NCBI GenBank assembly: GCA_964623265.1
Contig: CAZUTK010000054.1
Coordinates: 1-20,672, forward strand
Length of the DNA: 20,672 bases
Source: CAZUTK01 sp964623265
Lineage (GTDB): Bacteria > Electryoneota > B3-LCP
Direction of reading: 5' to 3'
The position numbers and the translations under genes were made by a program. Shown here in pieces: positions 15,404-20,672 of the stretch (the stretch's first letter is position 1; every line of letters begins with the position of its first letter). The notes under the pieces are model-generated. The model was not told where the DNA came from, made no database searches, and saw only the letters and a list, made by a program, of their open reading frames with translations.

Positions 15404-16612
15404 TCAATTCGAAAAGGTCCATTTCACCCTCAGCAAACCTCGAATGTCATTCTCAAATTGCCGATTCTTCAATCCCTGGATGGAACCGTCCACCATCAGG
15501 GACGACAGAGGCTGCAGACGCAAACCCGCCTGCGCCGCCAGCTGGTCGTCCTGATCCAGACTTTCTTCAAACTGATACATGCTGAAATCGGCGCTGCCGT
15601 AAATCTGAGCCCAGGGCAGAAGCTGATAATTCGCAGAACCATAGAAACCGCTTTCATCGCCGAAATCCCCGAAGCGCTGGCGATACCCGAGGACTCCCCA
15701 GGGACCTTCCATATTCAGACCCAGAGTCGAACTGGGTTCTTCCCCTTCGAGGAAGGACTGGACTCTGATTCCCAGCCAATAGTTCGCAGAAATCCGGTAG
15801 GAACCGCCCACGCGAATCAGCTTATAGGTTTCGATTTCTGCGAACTGAAAAGGAGAATCCGGCGGAAGCTGGGGCGTCCCGAGGGCGAATTCGCCGAATG
15901 CGCGGATCCTGTCCTGCGGGGTATAGCGCAGCAGAAGCCGCAGACGATCCAAATCGGAAGGACCATTCAGATTCCAGTGCACGAGCGCCTGAGCGTACAG
16001 TTGCGACGACACCTCCAGGCCGGTGGACAACCCCGCCTTGTGGCGATATTTTACGCCGCTGCGCTCTTCGTAAAGGTAACTTCCGAGCAGAGTCAGACTC
16101 GAAGCGGGCTTGCCGCGCAAGGCGACGCCGATCGCAGGCGCCTCGTCGAATTTCTGCGTTTCCAGCTCGCGGTCGTGCGGCGCAGCCAAACCGCCGAAAA
16201 TCGTCGCGCTGCAACGTGGATTCGGCGCGTATTGGACGCGCAGGACGTCGTAGGTCCCCGCCGTCACCCCTTCCGCGAGAAACTGACGCCCTATGCGCGC
16301 ATCCAGCCGCGAACGATGGTTCCAGCGCAGAAAGAGATTATGAGCTTTGAACTCGCCGGAATTCGAGAGGTGATCGTAAAAATCGCCCTCATAGCGCAGG
16401 TGGCTGACCAGCGAGATTCTGTCGCGCCCCGGACGATCCAGGCGGAAGAAGAGGGTTTCATAGAGGTACTGGTGGTCGTTGTCGGCGGCATCTTGATAGG
16501 CGTATAGATCCGTCAGCGAATACCCCTGCACCTGGATGCCGGTAGAGGCTTGCCCGGGATCTGTCCGCAAACTCAGCAGAAGGACAAACAGCAGACAATA
16601 TGTTTTTTTCAA
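15404..16612 (-). CDS. Outer-membrane beta-barrel protein, probable porin of a porin-cytochrome complex
   Basis: The 402-residue precursor has a signal peptide (MKKTYCLLFVLLLSLRTDPGQA). Alternating amphipathic strands then run to the C-terminus, which ends RVKWTFSN with an aromatic near the end, typical of outer-membrane barrels. Aromatic and charged residues alternate as in FYGSANYQLLPWAQIYGSAD. No enzymatic motif is seen. The length fits a barrel of roughly 18-22 strands, near the size of the Geobacter OmbB porins. It is first gene of an operon followed by two multihaem cytochromes, the ombB-omaB-omcB order. The start is TTG 16612: AGGAGG (16618-16623) lies 5 nt upstream and no ATG is suitable. 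It cannot be assigned by name without structure or homology searching. Confidence 0.75.
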   Translation of the reverse strand: MKKTYCLLFVLLLSLRTDPGQASTGIQVQGYSLTDLYAYQDAADNDHQYLYETLFFRLDRPGRDRISLVSHLRYEGDFYDHLSNSGEFKAHNLFLRWNHRSRLDARIGRQFLAEGVTAGTYDVLRVQYAPNPRCSATIFGGLAAPHDRELETQKFDEAPAIGVALRGKPASSLTLLGSYLYEERSGVKYRHKAGLSTGLEVSSQLYAQALVHWNLNGPSDLDRLRLLLRYTPQDRIRAFGEFALGTPQLPPDSPFQFAEIETYKLIRVGGSYRISANYWLGIRVQSFLEGEEPSSTLGLNMEGPWGVLGYRQRFGDFGDESGFYGSANYQLLPWAQIYGSADFSMYQFEESLDQDDQLAAQAGLRLQPLSSLMVDGSIQGLKNRQFENDIRGLLRVKWTFSN

Positions 16613-16617
16613 GCGCG

Positions 16618-16623
16618 CCTCCT
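16618..16623 (-). promoter_or_regulatory. Strong Shine-Dalgarno for a TTG start (barrel gene)
   Basis: AGGAGG, then 5 nt, then TTG (16612). The ideal ribosome site supports the rare start codon, which may tune the barrel level. Confidence 0.75.
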
Positions 16624-16672
16624 GTTACGGATGGATGGATTCCCCGAAAAGAGCGTTGAAGGAAAGTGAATA

Positions 16673-16701
16673 AAGTTACGTTTGCGCAGAGAGATTGTCA
16701 A
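16673..16701 (-). promoter_or_regulatory. Promoter of the barrel-cytochrome operon
   Basis: Minus strand: TTGACA (16696-16701), 17-bp spacer, TAACTT (16673-16678). The leader is about 55 nt. The -35 context GCTTGACAA is shared with the kamA promoter. Confidence 0.65.
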
Positions 16702-16870
16702 GCAAAAAGTTAGCTATGACGGAATAGGGACAGAAAAAGCTGAATGTGAAACAAATCACTCATTTCGCTGGAGACATTTGCTATTTTTATTATTTACTGA
16801 GCAAAAAATGAGGCGAAAAAACCTCTTGCTTTTACGTAAATTTTTGGTTAATTTTGACCCCGCATCTCGC

Positions 16871-16896
16871 CGACCGAAATTCGGTCGCGGTCTTTT
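16871..16896 (+). terminator. Intrinsic terminator with no gene upstream
   Basis: A 7-bp perfect stem, CGACCGA (16871-16877) with TCGGTCG (16881-16887), is followed by CGGTCTTTTT. It points along the plus strand, where no gene ends. It may end a small RNA or act as an attenuator for the DUF362 transcript. Confidence 0.5.
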
Positions 16897-16914
16897 TCAG
16901 ATGCCAATTCAGCT

Positions 16915-16944
16915 TTGTTTCAGTCCCCTTCTCGCATATATAAA
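16915..16944 (+). promoter_or_regulatory. Possible promoter of the DUF362 gene
   Basis: TTGTTT (16915-16920) is followed by TATATA (16937-16942, spacer 16) or TATAAA (16939-16944, spacer 18). It would leave a leader of more than 200 nt before ATG 17164. Confidence 0.35.
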
Positions 16945-17163
16945 TCCAATCATCCGCCTGCAGGATAGTGGTCGGTGACTGCCGGCAGGCTGGGTGAGTC
17001 TTGTTCACAATCATTCCTCTTTTCCTTATCGCAAAGGGAGCTGATTTACTGTCCCAGCTCTGCCGCCCCGCTCCCAGCGCACCGTCAAACCCGTGCAGCG
17101 GATATTTCCGACGAAGCAGTCCGGCACAGCACATTTCGACAGCCTTTACCGCGATCCAGCAGC

Positions 17164-18114
17164 ATGACGACATCCCCCATTCTCCGCGTTTCCGCGGCGG
17201 CGGATTCACGTGGCGGTTTGACTCAGAAATATCAACAGCTCCTGCAAAAAATAAATTTCAGCCGTTTCTTGAAATCGGGCGACGTGGTGGCGGTGAAGAT
17301 GCATCTGGGTGAGCCGGGCAACGGCCGTTACATCCGTCCGATCTTCGCCGTGCTACTGATCGACGAACTGTTGAAGCTGAGCGTCAAGCCCTTCGTCACT
17401 GATACCGCCGTGCTCTACAAGTCGCAGCGGCACCACGCCTGGGATTACTATCGAGTCGCCCGACGAAACGGCTACACGGCGGAGGTTCTGGGCTGCCCGC
17501 TGGTCATCTCCGGCGGTATGCGCGACCGTTCCGTGAAGGTTCAGGTACAGAACCCGCTGCGTTTGAAGGAAGTCGGAATCTCGGCGGAAATCTACGATGC
17601 GGATGCGCTGATCTCGCTGGCGCATGGGACGCTGCATCTGCAATTCCCTCTGGGCGCGGCGTTGAAGAACATCGGGATGGGGTGCGTGGATATCGCCACG
17701 AAGCTGGCGATGCACGAAGCTCGGGGCACTAATCCGCGGCACCTGGCATTGCAAGAAGCCACCTGCGACGCGGCCTCCGCCGTCCTATCGAAATTCCGGG
17801 ACAAATTCTTCGCGATCAACCTGCTTCTGGATATTACACCAGACTGCGATTGCTTCGACAAGACCGATCTGCCGGTGGTGCCCGATCTGGGAATCCTGGC
17901 AGGGGAAAACATCATTGCGCTGGACCGAGCCAGCTACGATCTCATCACTGCGGCTCCCGGATATCCCGGATCCAAGATCGAAGGGTCAGACGCCATGCAA
18001 CCCGGTAAAGACAAGGTCCAACCGATCCGACCCCGGATTAACCCCGATGATTATTTCGCGATCACCGAACGAAGTGGTATCGGCGGCTCTGGGTATCATT
18101 TCGCGGATATTTGA
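17164..18114 (+). CDS. DUF362-domain protein
   Basis: The 316-residue protein matches DUF362 in its characteristic stretches. VVAVKMHLGEPGN lies near the N-terminus, followed by FVTDTAVLYKSQRHHAWDYYRVARRNGY. Next come SLAHGTLHLQFPLGAALKNIGMGC and DITPDCDCFDKTDLPVVPDLGIL, the last with a CDC pair. DUF362 members are often fused to ferredoxin domains; none is present here, and the function of the family is not settled. The start ATG 17164 begins just before the conserved core. No good ribosome site precedes it, and the frame stays open to 16975 without similarity, so the start is the least certain in the window. The nucleosidase gene follows after 52 nt on the same strand and may be co-transcribed. 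Confidence 0.8.
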   Translation: MTTSPILRVSAAADSRGGLTQKYQQLLQKINFSRFLKSGDVVAVKMHLGEPGNGRYIRPIFAVLLIDELLKLSVKPFVTDTAVLYKSQRHHAWDYYRVARRNGYTAEVLGCPLVISGGMRDRSVKVQVQNPLRLKEVGISAEIYDADALISLAHGTLHLQFPLGAALKNIGMGCVDIATKLAMHEARGTNPRHLALQEATCDAASAVLSKFRDKFFAINLLLDITPDCDCFDKTDLPVVPDLGILAGENIIALDRASYDLITAAPGYPGSKIEGSDAMQPGKDKVQPIRPRINPDDYFAITERSGIGGSGYHFADI

Positions 18115-18115
18115 T

Positions 18116-18128
18116 TCATCATTGATGA
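18116..18128. repeat. Short palindrome between the DUF362 and nucleosidase genes
   Basis: TCATCA-T-TGATGA is a perfect inverted repeat with a one-base centre, directly after the DUF362 stop. It might be an operator but is short enough to arise by chance. Confidence 0.25.
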
Positions 18129-18166
18129 TATTCACTAAAACTGCAATCCAACCATAAGAGACGAGT

Positions 18167-18820
18167 ATGATCATCGCCATTGCCGCTGCTCACGCCATGG
18201 AATTTTCCACGTTCCGGCGTTATATGGGAAGAGTCCAGAAACTACCGCTGGGGGAATGGCAGCATTACATCTGGTTGCACGAAGGGAATCAAGTGATCTT
18301 ATTGGAGACGGGCATCGGACTTGAAAAAGCGGCCGGAGCCTGCGAACTTCTCTTTGAAACCTACCCTGTGGATTGCATGATCAATTTCGGTTCCGCCGGA
18401 ATGATCAATGGAGACTATAAGGTCGGGGATGCTTTTCTGGCGGACGAAACGATCCATGCCGTCCATGGGACGTCGCTCGGCACGGATCGCTTCATCACGG
18501 ATTCCATCGCCGCATTTCTGGACGAATCCGCCCGAGCTTATCAACGAGGACGCCTCTTGACTTCCCCCGAACCGGTCGTGAAATGCGCCAATCGCACGAG
18601 ATACGCTCACCACTTTAAAGTCGGCGCCGTGGATATGGAGGCTTTCGCATTGAATCAATGCGCAGTCACTCGGGGAATTCCCTTTGCCTCCCTGAAAATG
18701 ATCTCGGACCATGCCAACGCATTGACGCGCCTGGAATTTTGGAAGAACCTGCCGCACGTGGACCGCACGCTGGGGAAGCTGATGTACGGGTTTCTCGGCT
18801 ACTTCAAAAACGCCGCTTAA
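18167..18820 (+). CDS. Nucleoside phosphorylase / MTA-SAH-nucleosidase-like protein
   Basis: The 217-residue protein has the PNP/UDP phosphorylase fold. The glycine loop is MINFGSAGMINGDYKVGD (GSAG at 75-78). VDMEAF (155-160, E158) holds the ribose-binding Met-Glu, and MISDHA (178-183) holds D181, the purine-binding aspartate of MTA/SAH nucleosidases. The N-terminus reads AAAHAMEFSTF where the E. coli enzyme has GAMEEE; only the first glutamate aligns, so the usual catalytic Glu appears to be Ser. The size fits MTAN or futalosine hydrolase. The reaction is probably hydrolysis of a purine nucleoside, but the substrate (MTA, SAH, futalosine or hopanoid precursor) is open. GAGACGAG just before ATG 18167 is the ribosome site. 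Confidence 0.8.
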   Translation: MIIAIAAAHAMEFSTFRRYMGRVQKLPLGEWQHYIWLHEGNQVILLETGIGLEKAAGACELLFETYPVDCMINFGSAGMINGDYKVGDAFLADETIHAVHGTSLGTDRFITDSIAAFLDESARAYQRGRLLTSPEPVVKCANRTRYAHHFKVGAVDMEAFALNQCAVTRGIPFASLKMISDHANALTRLEFWKNLPHVDRTLGKLMYGFLGYFKNAA

Positions 18821-18840
18821 TTTCAAATTAGGAAATCTCC

Positions 18841-18871
18841 AAGCCGCGCCGCAATGCGTGGCTTTTCGTTT
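18841..18871 (+). terminator. Intrinsic terminator after the nucleosidase gene
   Basis: AAGCCGCGC (18841-18849) pairs with GCGTGGCTT (18856-18864), nine pairs with one G-U and a 6-nt loop, followed by TTCGTTT. It ends the DUF362-nucleosidase unit. Confidence 0.7.
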
Positions 18872-18913
18872 GATTGCGGATCGGTGAAAAACTCCGGAAA
18901 TCGCACAAACCAG

Positions 18914-18942
18914 TTGAAAAGAACCGCAAAATTTCGTACTTT
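18914..18942 (+). promoter_or_regulatory. Promoter of the YjbQ-family gene
   Basis: TTGAAA (18914-18919), 17-bp spacer, TACTTT (18937-18942). The start of transcription near 18949 is about 30 nt before ATG 18979. Confidence 0.5.
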
Positions 18943-18978
18943 AATTTTTCAGATGGCGTTCATAGGAAGAGCGAAACG

Positions 18979-19392
18979 ATGAAAAGCGCGACCGAATACC
19001 TAATCTTCAACACCGAAACCCGCAGAGAATATCACAACATCACGGATCGAATTGCGGAGATCGTGGGCAAGAGCGGCGTGCGCGAGGGACTGGTTTTGAT
19101 CTCGGCGATGCACATCACCGCCGGAGTCTGGGTGAACGACGCGGAAGACGGCTTGCTGCAGGATATTGACGAATGGCTGGAGCATCTGGCGCCGTTTCGC
19201 CGGGACTATCGTCATCACCGCACCGGCGAAACCAACGCCGACGCCCATTTGAAGAATCTGCTGGTCGGCCATCAGGTCCTCTTGCCCATCACGGGAGGCA
19301 AACTGGACTTAGGACCCTGGCAGCAGGTTTATTACGCCGAATTCGACGGGCGCAGGCGCAAGCGAGTCATCGTGAAAGTGATCGGAGAATAA
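18979..19392 (+). CDS. YjbQ/UPF0047-family protein (secondary thiamine-phosphate synthase family)
   Basis: The 137-residue protein is full length for the family (about 135-140). Conserved features are ISAMHITAGVWVND (about 44-57), DIDEWLEHLAP, YRHHRTGETNADAHLKNLLVG with its cluster of His residues, VLLPITGGKLDLGPWQQVYYAEFDG, and a C-terminal RVIVKVIGE strand. Family members have a trimeric fold; a weak thiamine-phosphate synthase activity has been reported for some, but the true role is unclear. ATG 18979 has AGGAAGAGC a few bases upstream. The longer frame from 18874 would run through the promoter and is rejected. The gene appears to be monocistronic. Confidence 0.9.
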   Translation: MKSATEYLIFNTETRREYHNITDRIAEIVGKSGVREGLVLISAMHITAGVWVNDAEDGLLQDIDEWLEHLAPFRRDYRHHRTGETNADAHLKNLLVGHQVLLPITGGKLDLGPWQQVYYAEFDGRRRKRVIVKVIGE

Positions 19393-19415
19393 GGAACCGG
19401 TTTTGTCCAAACGGG

Positions 19416-19443
19416 TTGAATGAACGAGGGGATCGCGTAAATT
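19416..19443 (+). promoter_or_regulatory. Possible ccsA promoter
   Basis: TTGAAT (19416-19421), 16-bp spacer, TAAATT (19438-19443), about 40 nt before ATG 19489. Read-through from the upstream gene is also possible, since no strong terminator lies between. Confidence 0.35.
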
Positions 19444-19488
19444 CGGCAGAAGATTTAGACCATCGTGCATCCTTAACCAAGGCAAAAT

Positions 19489-20672
19489 ATGACGACACTC
19501 GATGTCAAGCTGTTTTACGCCGCATTCTGGCTTTACTTCGCCGGCTTCATCGCCTTCAGCCTCTACATCCCCTTCCGCACCCGGAAGATCGCGAACATCG
19601 CCGTGATCCTGATGGGCGCCGGTTTGCTGCCGCAGACGGCGGCAATCATCGCCCGCTGGGCGACCAGCGAACACGTGCCGCTGTCCAATATGTACGAATA
19701 TATGTCGCTGATGAGCTGGATGGCGGTGCTCTCTCTGTTGATCCTCATCTGGAAATACCGAAGGCCCTTGGTGGGCAGTTTCATCAGCCCGCTGGTGTTT
19801 ATGCTGATGGTGACGGCTTCCCTGCTCCCCAAAGACGTCAGCCAGCAGCTGGTGCCGGCTCTGCAGAGCTACTGGATCACCATCCACGTGACTCTGGCGG
19901 CGCTGGGATCCGGGGCGTTCGTCGTCGCCTGCGCGGTGAGCTTCATTTACCTGATGAAGGTTCACCAGACGAATCCGAAGAATCCCACGGCGCGGCAGGC
20001 TTTGCGGCTGTGGCTGGCGGCTTTCGCAGGATTTCCTCTGCTTCTCTTCATTCTCTTCCAGATCTTCGGAATCCAGCCGGGTTCGCAGATGCTGTTTCAT
20101 CTGGGCGGCGGGGTGCAATCGAATTGGGGAGCGATGATGATTTCGTTCGGTATGGCGCTGCCTCTGGGCGCGCTGCTGTTGACCTGGGTTTATCACCGCA
20201 CGCTGAAGAAAAAGGATAACAGCCATTTCGGATCCAGCCTCTTCGCCCTGACCGCCCTGTCGCTGCTGATCGCCGGACTTTTCGCCGGCCTGGCGAATAC
20301 CGGCGGCGTGTTCCATCTGACGGAGCGCAGCGTCCTGCGCATCTTCGAATTGTTCGGCGTGATCACCATCCTGTTGACTCCGGTCTTTCTGATCCTGTAT
20401 TTCCTGCTGCACGGTTTGAAGAGCAATTTCCTGCAAAAACTGGACGTCAACCTGGATCTGCTGGACGAAATCAATTACAAAGCCATCACGCTGGGATATC
20501 CGCTCTACACGGTCGGCGCACTCTTCGCCGGAGCCATCTGGGCGGAACAAGCCTGGGGACAATTCTGGAGCTGGGACCCCAAGGAAGTGGGCTCCCTGAT
20601 CATCTGGTTGTTCTATTCCGGCTTTCTCCATGCGCGCTATCAAAGACAATGGAAAGGGTCCCGCGCCGCGAT
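19489..20672 (+). CDS. ccsA: Cytochrome c biogenesis protein CcsA (System II haem handling), 3' end outside the window
   Basis: CcsA works with ResB/Ccs1 to carry haem across the membrane and attach it to CxxCH apocytochromes. The visible 394 codons encode about ten hydrophobic helices. Diagnostic points are SEHVPLSNMYEYMSLMSW (about 64-81), HVTLAALGSGAF near 131-142, and the tryptophan-rich WWD motif WGQFWSWDPKE (356-366), with the usual IIWLFYSGFLHARY after it. The histidines flanking the WWD region are likely haem ligands. AAGGC lies a few bases before ATG 19489, and ATG 19489 is directly followed by the first helix. It fits well with the multihaem cytochromes at 13431-15386, which need it. 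No ResB partner is visible. Confidence 0.92.
   Translation, partial: MTTLDVKLFYAAFWLYFAGFIAFSLYIPFRTRKIANIAVILMGAGLLPQTAAIIARWATSEHVPLSNMYEYMSLMSWMAVLSLLILIWKYRRPLVGSFISPLVFMLMVTASLLPKDVSQQLVPALQSYWITIHVTLAALGSGAFVVACAVSFIYLMKVHQTNPKNPTARQALRLWLAAFAGFPLLLFILFQIFGIQPGSQMLFHLGGGVQSNWGAMMISFGMALPLGALLLTWVYHRTLKKKDNSHFGSSLFALTALSLLIAGLFAGLANTGGVFHLTERSVLRIFELFGVITILLTPVFLILYFLLHGLKSNFLQKLDVNLDLLDEINYKAITLGYPLYTVGALFAGAIWAEQAWGQFWSWDPKEVGSLIIWLFYSGFLHARYQRQWKGSRAA

Larger units (their letters stand above)
16702..17163. other. 460-bp intergenic region between divergent units
   Basis: It contains a stem-loop (16800-16830), a possible promoter followed at once by an intrinsic terminator (16826-16896), and a candidate promoter for the DUF362 gene (16915-16944). 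It ends with a long leader rich in C and T. Reading frames crossing it have no domain or ribosome site, so I see no gene. Confidence 0.6.

Noticed and set aside
15458..16507. 349-codon plus-strand frame across the barrel gene
   Set aside because: No signal, domain or ribosome site; the minus-strand barrel has signal peptide, SD and promoter.
16682..16978. 98-codon plus-strand frame upstream of the DUF362 gene
   Set aside because: It runs through two hairpins and a probable terminator, has no ribosome site and no recognisable domain.
19309..20649. 446-codon minus-strand frame across ccsA
   Set aside because: Translation is rich in Q, R, E and H, typical of the shadow of a hydrophobic protein; CcsA motifs on the plus strand are decisive.

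Overview
The window looks like a chromosomal contig from an uncultured Gram-negative bacterium, probably of the FCB-type candidate phyla (Zixibacteria, KSB1, Calditrichaeota and similar). This is inferred from a secreted peptidase with a C-terminal sorting domain carrying an NYPNPFNP motif (type IX secretion style), an outer-membrane beta-barrel with multihaem cytochromes, System II cytochrome maturation (CcsA), and moderately high G+C. A run of 90 N (2486-2575) shows that this is a scaffolded draft assembly. No mobile element, CRISPR array or rRNA was seen.

Layout. 1-998 (-): 5' part of an EnvC-like murein hydrolase activator. 1236-1847 (+): GNAT acetyltransferase, divergent from envC. 1966-2038 (-): tRNA-Glu(CUC). 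2204-5594 (+): large secreted M28 peptidase, interrupted by the gap. 5817-6902 (+): membrane-anchored PilZ (c-di-GMP) protein. 7125-8372 (+): soluble PAS histidine kinase, with an overlapping upstream mini-ORF. 8379-13044 (-): five-gene, tightly overlapped operon of lysine 2,3-aminomutase, two D-Ala-D-Ala-ligase-like ATP-grasp enzymes, a GNAT, and a third ATP-grasp enzyme. 13431-16612 (-): outer-membrane barrel, periplasmic decahaem-class cytochrome and lipoprotein multihaem cytochrome, in the order of Geobacter porin-cytochrome conduits. 17164-19392 (+): DUF362 protein, MTAN-like nucleosidase and YjbQ-family protein. 19489-end (+): CcsA, running off the right edge.

Two systems stand out. The aminomutase operon should make L-beta-lysine and then ligate and/or acetylate it into a small peptide or osmolyte-like product. 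The exact product cannot be read from sequence and may be undescribed. The barrel-cytochrome operon is a good candidate for a trans-outer-membrane electron conduit, and CcsA about 3 kb away would attach the haems. The PilZ protein and the orphan kinase point to second-messenger and phosphorelay signalling, but their targets are not visible.

Promoters are unusually legible. Most transcription units start from TTGAC-like -35 boxes, a 17-bp spacer and TATATT-like -10 boxes, often about 30-40 nt before the start codon. These promoters decided several start sites below.
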